Source: JAWWPY01 sp964412845 (GTDB lineage Bacteria; Actinomycetota; Actinomycetes; Streptosporangiales; Streptosporangiaceae). Taken from it: a stretch of 38,633 nucleotides of DNA. The position numbers and the translations under genes are program-made. The stretch is from contig CAYPQM010000053.1 in NCBI GenBank assembly GCA_964412845.1, positions 1-38,633 of the forward strand, given 5' to 3'. The first letter of the stretch is position 1; each line of letters opens with the position of its first letter. This document shows positions 6,819-14,803 of this stretch, piece by piece. Under the pieces are notes generated by a model. That model was not told the origin of the DNA, did no database searches, and saw nothing but the letters and a program-made list of their open reading frames with translations.

Positions 6819-9468
6819 ACCGGAGGAAATACCAGCCCGGACGCTGGGGATTCCCGAGATGGCCCTGGTGGTCCTCATCGGTGTGTCCGGCTCGGGCAAG
6901 TCCACGTTCGCGCGGGCCCATTTCGGACCGTTCGAGGTGGTCTCCAGCGACTTCTGCCGCGGCCTGGTGGCGGACGACGAGAACGACCAGGCAGCGACCG
7001 GCGACGCGTTCGACGTCCTGCACTTCATCGCGGGCAAGCGGCTGGACGGCGGCCGGCTGACCGTCGTGGACGCGACGAACGTGCAGCCCGAAGGCCGTAA
7101 GAAACTCGTCGAACTCGCCCGGTCCCACGACGTGCTCCCGGTGGCGATCGTGCTGGACGTCCCGGGCGAGGTATGCGTTGCCCGTAATACCGCACGGCCA
7201 GAACGGACCTTCGGCGCTCATGTCATCCGCCGCCAGCATGACCAGCTGCGCCGGTCCCTGCGCTCGCTGAACCGGGAAGGCTTCCGCAAGGTTCACCTGC
7301 TGCATGGCGTGGCCGAGGTCGACTCGGCGGTGATCGTCCGGGAGCGGCTGCTCACCGACTACCGGGACCGGACGGGGCCGTTCGACGTGATCGGCGACAT
7401 CCACGGCTGCCGCGGCGAGCTGGAAGCCCTGCTGGCGTCGCTCGGGTACGTCATCGAGCGGGACTCCGCCGGCCGGGCGGCCGGCGCGGTCCACCCGGAC
7501 AGGCGCACCGTCGTCTTCCTTGGCGATCTGGTCGATCGCGGCCCCGACTCACCGGGTGTCTTGCGCCTGGTGATGGGCATGGTCGCCGCTGGTCATGCCC
7601 TCGCCGTTCCTGGTAACCATGAGAACAAGCTGGTCCGGGCCCTGTCCGGACGCGGCGTGCAGGTCAGTCATGGCCTGGCCGAGACGCTCAGCCAGCTTGA
7701 TGGGGAGACTGAGGAGTTCCGGACGCAGGTGGCGGCGTTCTGCCGCGAACTGGTCTCCCATCTGGTCCTGGACGGCGGTCGTCTCGTAGTCGCGCATGCC
7801 GGGCTGAAGGAGGCCTACCAGGGACGGGCCTCTGGGCGGGTGCGCAGCTTCGCCCTGTACGGGGACACCACCGGCGAGACGGACGAGTTCGGCCTCCCGG
7901 TGCGCTACCCATGGGCGAACGACTACCGGGGCGCGGCCATGGTCCTGTATGGGCATACGCCCACGCCACGGGCGGAGTGGGTGAACAACACCATGTGCCT
8001 GGACACCGGGTGCGTGTTCGGCGGCAGGCTAACCGCGCTGCGCTATCCCGAGAAGGAGATCGTCTCCGTCCCGGCGCAGCGAGTCTGGTACGAGCCGGCC
8101 CGGCCGTTCCTCGACGCTGGTCAGCTCCCTTCGGCCGGTCAGATCTCCTCGGCCGGTCAGCCGGCCGGCAGCCCAGACGCCGGCCCGGCGGGCGACCCGG
8201 CGGGCGGCGGCGCGCCGTCCGCCGTGCGTGACCCGGACCTGCTGGACGTCCGCGACGTGCTGGGCAAGCGCACCGTGCAGACCCGGCACCACGGACGGGT
8301 CACCGTTCGCGAGGAGAACGCAGCCGGTGCCCTGGAGGTGATGAGCCGGTTCGCGATCGACCCGCACTGGCTGCTGTACCTGCCGCCGACCATGGCCCCG
8401 TGCGCCACCTCGGTCCTGCCGGACCTGCTTGAGCACCCGGCAGAAGCATTCGACGCCTACCGGACCGACGGCATCGCGGACGTCATCTGCGAAGAGAAGC
8501 ACATGGGCTCGCGGGCCGTCGCGCTCGTTTGCCGCGACGAATCAGTCGCCCGCCGCCGCTTCGGCGCGGCCGGGCCCGGCGCGGTGTACACCCGCACCGG
8601 GCGGCCGTTCTTCAAGCCCGCGCTGACCGGCGAATTGCTCGGTTCGCTGCGCGCAGCGGCCGGCGCCAGCGGCCTATGGGACGAACTGAATACAGACTGG
8701 CTGCTGCTCGACTGCGAACTGCTGCCATGGTCAGCGAAGGCTGAGGCGCTGCTGCGGCACCAGTACGCCGCCGTCGGCGCAGCCGCGCGGGCGGCACTGC
8801 CCGCCGCCGCGGCAGCACTGGAGATGGCGGCGGAACGCGGGATGGATGTGGCGGCGCTGCTCGACCGGACGGCGACCCGGTCAGCCAACGCGGACGCGTT
8901 CACCGCCGCCTACCGGCGGTACTGCTGGCCGACTGATGGCCTCGACGGCGTCCGGCTGGCCCCGTTCCAGATCCTCGCGACCGAGAACGCCACCCACCAC
9001 GAACGTGATCACAGCTGGCACCTGGCCGTCGCGGACCGGCTCGCGGGCGCCGCGCCAGGATTGATCATCACCACCCGGCGCCTGGTCGTGGACACCACCG
9101 ACCCCGACTCCACCGCGGCGGGGGTCGCCTGGTGGGAGGAACTCACCGCCAGCGGTGGCGAGGGCATGGTGGTCAAGCCGCACGCCAATCTCACTCGCAC
9201 CCGTCGCGGGCTGGCTCAGCCGGGAATCAAGGTCAGAGGCCGCGAGTACCTGCGAATCATCTACGGACCCGATTACACCGACGCCGGAAACCTCAGCCGG
9301 CTCCGGCAGCGCGGGCTGGGCCACAAACGGTCACTGGCGCAGCGGGAGTACGCGCTAGGACTCGAAGCGCTGGAAAGGGCAGTCCAGCGGGACCCGTTCT
9401 GGCGGGTGCACGAAGCGGTTTTTGCCGTGCTCGCCCTCGAATCGGAGCCGGTCGACCCCCGGCTGTGA
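6811..9468 (+). CDS. pnkp: Polynucleotide kinase-phosphatase-ligase Pnkp
   Basis: Bacterial Pnkp heals and seals broken RNA: it phosphorylates the 5'-OH, removes the 2',3'-cyclic phosphate and, with Hen1, joins the ends. All three modules are visible in the 885 residues. The kinase has P-loop GVSGSGKS at about 24-31. The metallophosphoesterase has GDIHGC at about 195, GDLVDRG at about 238, GNHEN at about 268 and a later YGHTPTP. The nucleotidyltransferase has Lys563 in KHMGSR, EGMVVK and a terminal GIKVRGREYLRIIYGPDY. Length is near the family's usual 850-870. The extra length is a Gly/Ala/Pro/Ser linker between phosphatase and ligase (about residues 433-470) with repeated SAGQ. Its ATG lies inside the hen1 stop region. 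No toxin gene sits beside it, so the operon probably serves general RNA repair. Confidence 0.96.
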   Translation: MAEPEEIPARTLGIPEMALVVLIGVSGSGKSTFARAHFGPFEVVSSDFCRGLVADDENDQAATGDAFDVLHFIAGKRLDGGRLTVVDATNVQPEGRKKLVELARSHDVLPVAIVLDVPGEVCVARNTARPERTFGAHVIRRQHDQLRRSLRSLNREGFRKVHLLHGVAEVDSAVIVRERLLTDYRDRTGPFDVIGDIHGCRGELEALLASLGYVIERDSAGRAAGAVHPDRRTVVFLGDLVDRGPDSPGVLRLVMGMVAAGHALAVPGNHENKLVRALSGRGVQVSHGLAETLSQLDGETEEFRTQVAAFCRELVSHLVLDGGRLVVAHAGLKEAYQGRASGRVRSFALYGDTTGETDEFGLPVRYPWANDYRGAAMVLYGHTPTPRAEWVNNTMCLDTGCVFGGRLTALRYPEKEIVSVPAQRVWYEPARPFLDAGQLPSAGQISSAGQPAGSPDAGPAGDPAGGGAPSAVRDPDLLDVRDVLGKRTVQTRHHGRVTVREENAAGALEVMSRFAIDPHWLLYLPPTMAPCATSVLPDLLEHPAEAFDAYRTDGIADVICEEKHMGSRAVALVCRDESVARRRFGAAGPGAVYTRTGRPFFKPALTGELLGSLRAAAGASGLWDELNTDWLLLDCELLPWSAKAEALLRHQYAAVGAAARAALPAAAAALEMAAERGMDVAALLDRTATRSANADAFTAAYRRYCWPTDGLDGVRLAPFQILATENATHHERDHSWHLAVADRLAGAAPGLIITTRRLVVDTTDPDSTAAGVAWWEELTASGGEGMVVKPHANLTRTRRGLAQPGIKVRGREYLRIIYGPDYTDAGNLSRLRQRGLGHKRSLAQREYALGLEALERAVQRDPFWRVHEAVFAVLALESEPVDPRL

Positions 9469-9484
9469 CCTGGCCACCAGGTTT

Positions 9485-9532
9485 GTGGACGCCACGCGCG
9501 GTGGCGGGCCTGCGGTAGCAGCTAGCGTCCAC
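9485..9532. terminator. Possible bidirectional terminator between convergent pnkp and the ATPase gene
   Basis: Exact 8-bp arms GTGGACGC (9485-9492) and GCGTCCAC (9525-9532) face each other around a 32-base GC-rich loop, between two convergent stops (9468 and 9564). A small second hairpin ACCTGG/CCAGGT sits at 9468-9482. No T-run follows either, as is common for actinobacterial terminators, so this is a weak call. Confidence 0.35.
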
Positions 9533-9563
9533 CGAGGCCCTGCGACCACCTAGTCGGTGACCG

Positions 9564-11702
9564 CTACCGGCCGGCCGGGCGGCGGGGCTTGGCGAAGCCA
9601 TCGCCGACCTCGGCGGCGAGGGCCAGGTACGCGTCGGCGGTCGCCCGGTTCAACTGGGCCAGGTCGACCTCCGCGCCCTCCTCAAGGTGCGGGTCGTAGG
9701 GGATCCGCACCACGGCCCGGCACCGGGCGGCGAAGTGCTGCTCCAGCCGGTCCATGTCCACCGTGCTCTTACTTCGCGGCCGGACCACGGACAGCACGAC
9801 GACGGCCTGCCGCACGAGGTCGCCGTAGCCGTGCGCCTGGAGCCAGTCCAGCGTCGCGCTCGCGCTCCGCGCGCCATCCACCGAGGGTGAGCTGACCAGC
9901 ACAATCTGGTCCGTGAGGCGCAGCACGCCCGCCATGGCGGAATGCAGCAGGCCGGTCCCGCAGTCCGCGAGGCAGATCGAGTAATAGTGCTCGAGGACCT
10001 GCGCGACCTCGTAGTAATCCTCCTCGCTGAACGCGACCGACACGGTCGGGTCGCGATCGGAGGCAAGAATCTCCAGCCTGCTCGGCGCCTGCGTGGTGAA
10101 CCCCCGCACATCGGCGTAGCGCTGGATCTGGTCACGCTCGTTCAGCAGGTCGCGGACGGTCGCGGCGGTCTCCAGCCGCAGCTTGTCCGAAAGCGTGCCA
10201 CGGTCGGGGTTGGCATCCACGGCGATCACCCGGTCACCCCGCACCGAGGCGAGGGTGGCTCCCAGGCCCACCGTGGTCGTGGTCTTGCCGACGCCGCCTT
10301 TCAGGCTCATCACCGCCACCCGGTGGTGGCCGGCGAGGACCGGGGTCCGTGCCCGCCCCGTCAGCTCGCGCCGCCGCATTTCCGCCGCCGATTGCGGGGC
10401 CCGGATGAGGCCGCCGGTGGCCTGGTAGACCGCCCGGCGCCAACCGCCTGAGGGTGCCTTGTGCCGGCCAGGGAGCAGCACGTCCGCAGTGAGGCTGTCC
10501 GCTGTCTCATTGGTCCGCAGCCCGCCAGGTGGCCGCATCACCGGCGGCTGATCGAGTACTGACGGCTCGACCATGGATGGCTGGACCCTGAGCGGGCGGT
10601 ATGGATCCGGCACCGGATATGGAGCAGGACTGGGACTTGGGTCCGGCCCCGGATAGTGCGCAGGCGTCGGTCCCTGAGCGTGCCCAGGGTACGGAGCAGG
10701 CCCCGGATGCGGATCCCACGCACGACGCGGATCGGGTCCAGGACGCGGCGCAGGCTGAGGTGGTGCGTCAGGGACCCGTGCGTCAAGGACCAGCGGGTCG
10801 GAGTCCTCCGGGTCACAGTCCTCCGGGTCACAGTCCTGCGGGTCACAGTCCAGCGGGTCGTCGGTGGGAGGGACGGGCTCTGCGGCGGGGTCAGGGTGCG
10901 CCTCGGCACGCGCGGGCGGCGCCTCGGCAGCCGCCGGGAACGCCTCGGCAGGCGGCGGTGCCGCTGCCCCGGCGGGTATCTCCGCCGAGACCTGAGCGTC
11001 CGGCACGACCAGCGCTTCCGCCGGGACTGCGGCCGTGTCCGCTACCTCGGGCTCGGCCTGGGCCTCGACCGGGGAGTCAGCCAACGGCTCGGCTGGGGCA
11101 TCCGGCGGCAACCCGTCCTGGGTGCGGGGTCCGGCGTACCCGGTGGCTGGGGGCATTTCCCGCGGGTCGGCCCTGGCGTAGGCCATGTGCTGAGGCCATC
11201 CCCGGGCATCCGGCTCAGTCGAAGCATAGGGATTCACCTGCGCGTCCAGGGGACCGAGCGGATGGGGCGGCGCAAAGTCGTCCGGCAGTTCGTAGTCCTC
11301 GGCGGTGTCGTACCCGCCAGGCGGCCCGTACGCGTCAGCGGTGTCGTACCCATCGGGGGGACCGTAGGCATCGGCCGGGTCCTGGTAGCCGCCCACGATG
11401 TAGCCATCCCCGAGCCCCGCCGACCCGACATGTGCCGACCCGAGCCCCGCCGACCCGACATGTGCCGGCCCGGCATGCGGCGGTTGGCCAGGGAGCGGCG
11501 GCTGGGGGCCTAAGGCGCGCGTGCCGAACGGCGGTTGCTGGCTAAAGGGGTTGGGCAACCCGGCGGACGGCCAGCCGAACGGACCGTCTCCCCTGCTCGC
11601 ATCGTCACCGTGGATGTCATCCTCGGCAGCAGGACCAGAGGTCGGGGGATCGGGTCTGGGTGGCTCCCCGGCAGGTGTCTGGTCCTGGTCGTGATCGGCC
11701 AA
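9564..11702 (-). CDS. Long Pro-rich MinD/ParA-type ATPase (EspI-like)
   Basis: The 712-residue product has two halves. Residues about 1-400 are disordered, Pro/Ala/Asp-rich and repetitive: two AHVGSAGLG units, two DTADAYGPP-like units, a DCDPEDCDPEDSDP run and PxPxP stretches. Residues about 455-705 form a SIMIBI-class P-loop ATPase with deviant Walker A SLKGGVGKTTTT (about 466-477), VIAVDANPDRGTLS and a switch-like LADCGTGLLHSAM. This architecture resembles actinobacterial EspI/MinD-like proteins associated with type VII secretion or polar assembly. No ESX gene (EccC, EsxA/B) is in the window, so its role is open. The start is a TTG at 11702 with AGGGGAA seven bases upstream; start is moderately certain. 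It diverges from the oxidoreductase at 11837. Confidence 0.8.
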   Translation of the reverse strand: MADHDQDQTPAGEPPRPDPPTSGPAAEDDIHGDDASRGDGPFGWPSAGLPNPFSQQPPFGTRALGPQPPLPGQPPHAGPAHVGSAGLGSAHVGSAGLGDGYIVGGYQDPADAYGPPDGYDTADAYGPPGGYDTAEDYELPDDFAPPHPLGPLDAQVNPYASTEPDARGWPQHMAYARADPREMPPATGYAGPRTQDGLPPDAPAEPLADSPVEAQAEPEVADTAAVPAEALVVPDAQVSAEIPAGAAAPPPAEAFPAAAEAPPARAEAHPDPAAEPVPPTDDPLDCDPQDCDPEDCDPEDSDPLVLDARVPDAPPQPAPRPGPDPRRAWDPHPGPAPYPGHAQGPTPAHYPGPDPSPSPAPYPVPDPYRPLRVQPSMVEPSVLDQPPVMRPPGGLRTNETADSLTADVLLPGRHKAPSGGWRRAVYQATGGLIRAPQSAAEMRRRELTGRARTPVLAGHHRVAVMSLKGGVGKTTTTVGLGATLASVRGDRVIAVDANPDRGTLSDKLRLETAATVRDLLNERDQIQRYADVRGFTTQAPSRLEILASDRDPTVSVAFSEEDYYEVAQVLEHYYSICLADCGTGLLHSAMAGVLRLTDQIVLVSSPSVDGARSASATLDWLQAHGYGDLVRQAVVVLSVVRPRSKSTVDMDRLEQHFAARCRAVVRIPYDPHLEEGAEVDLAQLNRATADAYLALAAEVGDGFAKPRRPAGR
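10793..10860. repeat. 15-bp in-frame minisatellite in the ATPase gene
   Basis: About four and a half copies of a 15-bp unit (plus-strand form CCGGGTCACAGTCCT) encode the acidic, cysteine-bearing five-residue repeat DCDPE/DCDPQ on the minus strand. The two middle copies are identical. Being a multiple of three, copy-number change would not shift frame. Confidence 0.85.
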
Positions 11703-11836
11703 GGTCGTTCCCCTCAGCTCTCATCGGTAGGAGAATGGCGTGCCCGCAGGCCCGGATGAGTGCCTCATGCCGAAGCCTAGGCCAACCGGATACCGGCGGC
11801 ACACCCCCCGGAAACGATTTGCTACCAGGAGCATCC

Positions 11837-12814
11837 ATGCGCGCCATCGTCATCAGCACCCCCGGCGGACCTGATGTTCTCCGCCTGGACGAGGTCCCCG
11901 ATCCCGCGCCAGGGCCTGGGGAAGTGCTGGTGGAGGTGACCGCGGCGGGGGTCAACCGCGCCGATGCGATGCAGCGTGAGGGCAAGTACCCGCCTCCCCC
12001 AGGCGCGCCGCCCTATCCCGGGCTGGAGTGCTCCGGCCGGATCACCGCGGTCGGGTCGGGGGTCACCGGCTGGCAGGCGGGTGACGAGGTGTGCGCGCTG
12101 CTGGCCGGCGGCGGCTATGCCGAGCAGGTCGCGGTGCCGGAGGGCCAGCTCCTGCCCATTCCGGCCGGGGTGACGCTCACCGAGGCGGCCGCGCTGCCGG
12201 AGGCTGCTTGCACCCTGCAGGCGACCGTGTTTCAGCAGGCACGGCTGGCTCCTGGCGAGATGCTGCTGGTGCACGGCGGAGCAGGCGGCATCGGGACCAT
12301 GGCCATCCAGATCGCCAAGGCGCTCGGCGCGGTGGTGGCCTGCACGGCGGGATCGCCAGCCAAGCTGGCCCGCTGCCGCGAGCTAGGCGCGGACCTGGCG
12401 ATCTCCTACCGGGACGACGACTTCACCTCCGCGGTGCTTGACTTCACCGAAGGCCGCGGGGCGGATGTCATCCTCGACATCATGGGTGCCCCTTACCTCC
12501 AGCGGAACCTGGATGCACTGGCCACCGGGGGCCGTCTGATGGTGATCTCCATCCGGGGCGGCGGCCGTGCGGAGGCCGACCTGGGCCTGCTCATGCGCAA
12601 GAGGGCGAGCATCCTGGCTTCCACTCTGCGAGCCCGGCCGGTCGCCGAGAAGGCCACGGTCGTCGCGGCCGTCCGCCAGCAGATCTGGCCGCTCGTCAGC
12701 TCAGGGCAGGTCTCAGCCGTCATCGAGCGGGCGCTGCCAATGGCCGACGCGGCGGACGCGCACCGCCTACTCGATGACGGCTCGCATGTGGGCAAAATCC
12801 TGCTGGTCAATTGA
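11837..12814 (+). CDS. Zinc-free quinone oxidoreductase (QOR/PIG3 type MDR)
   Basis: The 325-residue protein is a medium-chain reductase of the NADPH:quinone oxidoreductase/PIG3 group, cytosolic enzymes that reduce quinones or related enones one electron or hydride at a time with NAD(P)H. The GroES-like N-terminal half begins MRAIVISTPGGPDVLRLDEV and has NRADAMQREGKYPPPPGAPP and PGLECSGRI. The Rossmann half has VHGGAGGIGTMAIQIAKALG (about 145-165) and GADVILDIMGAPYLQRNLDAL. It lacks the four-cysteine structural zinc lobe, as expected for this subgroup. The ATG at 11837 follows CAGGAG with good spacing; the longer upstream frame is not supported. It is the first gene of a plus-strand run that continues with bpa 63 bases later. 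Confidence 0.92.
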   Translation: MRAIVISTPGGPDVLRLDEVPDPAPGPGEVLVEVTAAGVNRADAMQREGKYPPPPGAPPYPGLECSGRITAVGSGVTGWQAGDEVCALLAGGGYAEQVAVPEGQLLPIPAGVTLTEAAALPEAACTLQATVFQQARLAPGEMLLVHGGAGGIGTMAIQIAKALGAVVACTAGSPAKLARCRELGADLAISYRDDDFTSAVLDFTEGRGADVILDIMGAPYLQRNLDALATGGRLMVISIRGGGRAEADLGLLMRKRASILASTLRARPVAEKATVVAAVRQQIWPLVSSGQVSAVIERALPMADAADAHRLLDDGSHVGKILLVN

Positions 12815-12877
12815 TCGTGGCGGCCCGTGTGCTGCCCCGGGGCGCATCCACTCGGCGGAAGGGACAAGACTAGGGTC

Positions 12878-13429
12878 ATGGATGAGCGGATAAACCCTGA
12901 AGCGGACCAGCCGGGCAGGGTGGTCGTGGTCGGTCCCGACGACGTTCCGGTGGATGGCGGCCAGGAGGATCCCGGGGGCGAGCGCCCGGTGATCGAGATG
13001 GTGGAGCAGCCGGCCAAGGTGATGCGCATCGGCAGCATGATCCGCCAGCTGCTTGAGGAGGTCAGGGCAGCCCCGCTGGATGAGAAGAGCCGGGCGAGGC
13101 TCAAGGAGATACACCAGAGTTCGATCAAGGAACTTGAGGACGGCCTGGCGCCCGAGCTGGTCGCCGAACTCGACCGGCTGTCGCTGCCCTTCGCCGAGGA
13201 CGAGGTGCCCAGTGAGGCGGAACTCCGGGTAGCTCAAGCGCAGCTTGTCGGCTGGCTTGAAGGCCTGTTCCACGGTATCCAGACGACGCTGTTCGCCCAG
13301 CAGATGGCGGCCCGCGCACAGCTTGAGCAGATGCGCCGGGCGCTTCCGCCAGGCATGATGCCCGGCGGCCCGGAAGAAGGGCCGCCCTCGCAGCAGCAGC
13401 AGCAGCGCTCGTCCGGCCCCTACCTGTAA
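12878..13429 (+). CDS. bpa: Bacterial proteasome activator Bpa (PafE)
   Basis: Bpa forms a dodecameric, ATP-independent ring that docks its C-termini into the 20S proteasome and opens the gate to unfolded substrates. The 183-residue protein shows the known design: a disordered acidic N-terminus (1-38), a four-helix core (about 39-150, including MRIGSMIRQLLEEVRAAPLD and LKEIHQSSIKELEDGLAPEL), and a flexible Gln/Pro-rich tail ending in GPYL. The terminal GxYL matches the GQYL docking motif of mycobacterial Bpa with one substitution (Gln to Pro). That implies the organism carries a 20S proteasome, though prcBA is not here. The ATG at 12878 is 63 bases after the oxidoreductase stop. A five-Gln run (encoded by a CAG tract, about 13390-13405) is a small slippage-prone site. 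Confidence 0.93.
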   Translation: MDERINPEADQPGRVVVVGPDDVPVDGGQEDPGGERPVIEMVEQPAKVMRIGSMIRQLLEEVRAAPLDEKSRARLKEIHQSSIKELEDGLAPELVAELDRLSLPFAEDEVPSEAELRVAQAQLVGWLEGLFHGIQTTLFAQQMAARAQLEQMRRALPPGMMPGGPEEGPPSQQQQQRSSGPYL

Positions 13430-13455
13430 GACCTCCCGCGACGACCAGGTGCGGA

Positions 13456-13471
13456 CCGCGTTTACACGCGG
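13456..13471. terminator. Hairpin spanning the pheA stop between convergent bpa and pheA
   Basis: CCGCGT-TTAC-ACGCGG forms a perfect six-pair stem with a four-base loop, and the loop contains the pheA stop (TAA on the minus strand). bpa ends at 13429 and pheA at 13462, so a shared hairpin could end both transcripts. There is no T-run. Confidence 0.45.
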
Positions 13472-14385
13472 CCGTAGCGCAGGCGGGCCAGCCACGCGGC
13501 AGCTTGCCCGAACTCCGTGTCGGAGGTCCCGGCACGCACCTGGGTCCGGCCTCCATCGTGGCGCGGGTAGCTGCCGAGGAACCGCACCTCGCCGCAGACC
13601 CGGCGCAGACCCATTAGCGCTTCGCCCACCCTGGCATCGTCGACGTGGCCCTCGCAGTCGATGGAGAAGCAGTACCGGCCAATGCCGTCCCCGGTCGGCC
13701 GGGACTCGATGCGGGTCAGGTTGATGCCACGCACCGCGAACTCGGTGAGGATCTCCATCAGCGCACCTGGATGATCTTCAGCAAGGAACGCGACCAGCGA
13801 GGTCCGGTCGGCGCCGGTGACGGCGGGGGGTGGCCCAGGCTGGCTCACCACGACGAAGCGGGTTACCGCTTCCGCCCGGTCGTGCACATCGCGCGCGAGC
13901 ACGGCGAGGCCGTAGGTGTCCGCGGCGAAGGCCCCGGCCAGGGCGGCGTCGATCTCTCCGTCGGCCGCCAGTCGCGCCGCCTCGGCGTTGGACGAGACTG
14001 GCCGCCACTCGACGTCGGGCAGGTGCTCGGCAAGCCACCGGCGGCACTGCGGCTGGGCCTGCGGGTGCCCGCCCACAGTCTTGATGTCCGCGACCTCGAT
14101 CCCGGGCCGCGCCAGCAGCGCGAAGGCCACCGGCAGCAGTACCTCCGCGCGGATGATCAGGTCTGCTCCCGTGGCGAGTTCGTCGAGGGTGGCGGTGACG
14201 GCGCCTTCCACCGAGTTCTCGATGGGCACGATCCCGCGCTCGGCTGTCCCGGTGCGCACGGCTTCGAGGGTGGCCTGAATGGTCGCGCAGGGGATGGCCG
14301 CCACGTCCCGCCCGCCGGCAAAAACGTGCAGTGCAGCCTCCGTGAAGGTCCCTTCAGGCCCCAGATAGGCATAACGGTCTGGCAT
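13462..14385 (-). CDS. pheA: Prephenate dehydratase
   Basis: PheA converts prephenate to phenylpyruvate, the committed step to phenylalanine, in the cytoplasm. The 307-residue protein starts MPDRYAYLGPEGTFTEAAL (the family's YLGP(E/G)GT(F/Y) opening). It has the periplasmic-binding-like catalytic domain to about residue 185, including VPIENSVEGAV and the essential-threonine motif TRFVVVSQ. A C-terminal ACT domain (about 200-280) carries the phenylalanine-binding ESRPTGDGIGRYCFSID. Length is that of the stand-alone actinobacterial enzyme, not the fused chorismate-mutase form. The ATG at 14385 gives the complete N-terminal motif. Feedback inhibition by phenylalanine is expected from the ACT domain. 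The last ~40 residues (after RFLGSYPRHD) extend past the ACT fold. Confidence 0.96.
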   Translation of the reverse strand: MPDRYAYLGPEGTFTEAALHVFAGGRDVAAIPCATIQATLEAVRTGTAERGIVPIENSVEGAVTATLDELATGADLIIRAEVLLPVAFALLARPGIEVADIKTVGGHPQAQPQCRRWLAEHLPDVEWRPVSSNAEAARLAADGEIDAALAGAFAADTYGLAVLARDVHDRAEAVTRFVVVSQPGPPPAVTGADRTSLVAFLAEDHPGALMEILTEFAVRGINLTRIESRPTGDGIGRYCFSIDCEGHVDDARVGEALMGLRRVCGEVRFLGSYPRHDGGRTQVRAGTSDTEFGQAAAWLARLRYGRV

Positions 14386-14417
14386 GGCCTCATGATGTCA
14401 GCCGCTGACCGGCGGTT

Positions 14418-14447
14418 AGCACCCGGTCGGCGCGCCGACCGGGTGCT
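14418..14447. repeat. Perfect 30-bp palindrome upstream of pheA
   Basis: Fifteen bases (AGCACCCGGTCGGCG, 14418-14432) are followed immediately by their exact reverse complement (14433-14447). It lies 33 bases upstream of the pheA ATG in the divergent gap with the RHH gene. It could be an operator for a dimeric regulator or, as RNA, a hairpin with a tiny loop at the start of the pheA leader. Confidence 0.85.
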
Positions 14448-14455
14448 GCTGCACA

Positions 14456-14501
14456 CAGTGCGGTGCATTGTGCGCGCAGGAGGGGACGATGCACCGCATT
14501 G
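14456..14501. repeat. Left copy of a palindromic element flanking the RHH/Doc-Clp cassette
   Basis: Outer arms CAGTGCGGTGCAT (14456-14468) and ATGCACCGCATTG (14489-14501) pair with one G-T wobble around a 20-base centre containing TGTGCGCGCAGGAGGGG. The reverse complement of 16184-16226 aligns to it closely: identical CAGTGCGGTGC, then TTGTGCGCG after one mismatch, and the same closing TGCACCGC. Confidence 0.75.
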
Positions 14502-14549
14502 CTGGCTGCCCACCAGCGGACGCCCGCTGACCAGTCGGGTCCTGTGTGA

Positions 14550-14567
14550 TATCGTGATATCACGATA
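14550..14567. promoter_or_regulatory. Probable RHH operator (18-bp perfect palindrome)
   Basis: TATCGTGATATCACGATA is perfectly palindromic and ends 14 bases before the ATG of the RHH gene. It contains overlapping GATATC/TGATATCA half-sites (a second inverted pair GTGATATC-GT-GATATCAC spans 14546-14563), the layout expected where an RHH dimer pair binds cooperatively. Its position over the promoter/leader fits autorepression of the RHH-Doc/Clp operon. Confidence 0.75.
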
Positions 14568-14581
14568 GCTGGAGGCAGAAC

Positions 14582-14803
14582 ATGCGAACCAAGAACATGG
14601 TGCTACGACTCGACCCTGCCCTGGCAGAACGGCTCGAAGCGGTCGCCGAGATCGAGGGCCGGTCGGTCTCGGACGTGGTGCGCGAGGCGATCACCGCGCT
14701 CGTCGAGGCGCGGCGCGGCGACGAGAAGTTCATCCGGCTGCTCGAGGACAACCTGGCCCGGCACCGCCGCATCCTCGAGATGATGCGGGATGACCAGCGA
14801 TGA
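14582..14803 (+). CDS. Ribbon-helix-helix (CopG/Arc-type) regulator, antitoxin-like
   Basis: The 73-residue protein begins MRTKNMVLRLDPALAERLEA: a beta strand (NMVLRL) and first helix. The turn and second helix follow, EGRSVSDVVREAITALVEAR, a classic RHH fold, and then a charged C-terminal helix (FIRLLEDNLARHRRILEMM) that could contact a partner. RHH proteins bind operator DNA as dimers and often act as antitoxins and autorepressors. It starts at an ATG six bases after GGAGG (GGAGGCAGAAC), and its TGA overlaps the next ATG (ATGA at 14800), so translation is coupled. The upstream 18-bp palindrome is the likely operator. Partnering with the Doc-like part of the next gene is inferred from the RHH-Doc order seen in type II toxin-antitoxin pairs. 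Confidence 0.9.
   Translation: MRTKNMVLRLDPALAERLEAVAEIEGRSVSDVVREAITALVEARRGDEKFIRLLEDNLARHRRILEMMRDDQR

Noticed and set aside
5325..7037. 570-codon reverse frame across hen1
   Set aside because: Antisense shadow; Hen1 and Pnkp motifs are intact on the plus strand.
10601..11545. Two overlapping plus-strand frames of about 300 codons opposite the EspI-like gene
   Set aside because: They arise from the Pro/Ala-rich, repeat-laden leader of the reverse-strand gene and contain no domain.
9564..12814. Type VII secretion (ESX) locus around the EspI-like ATPase
   Set aside because: No EccB/C/D, mycosin or WXG100 gene is present within the window on either side.
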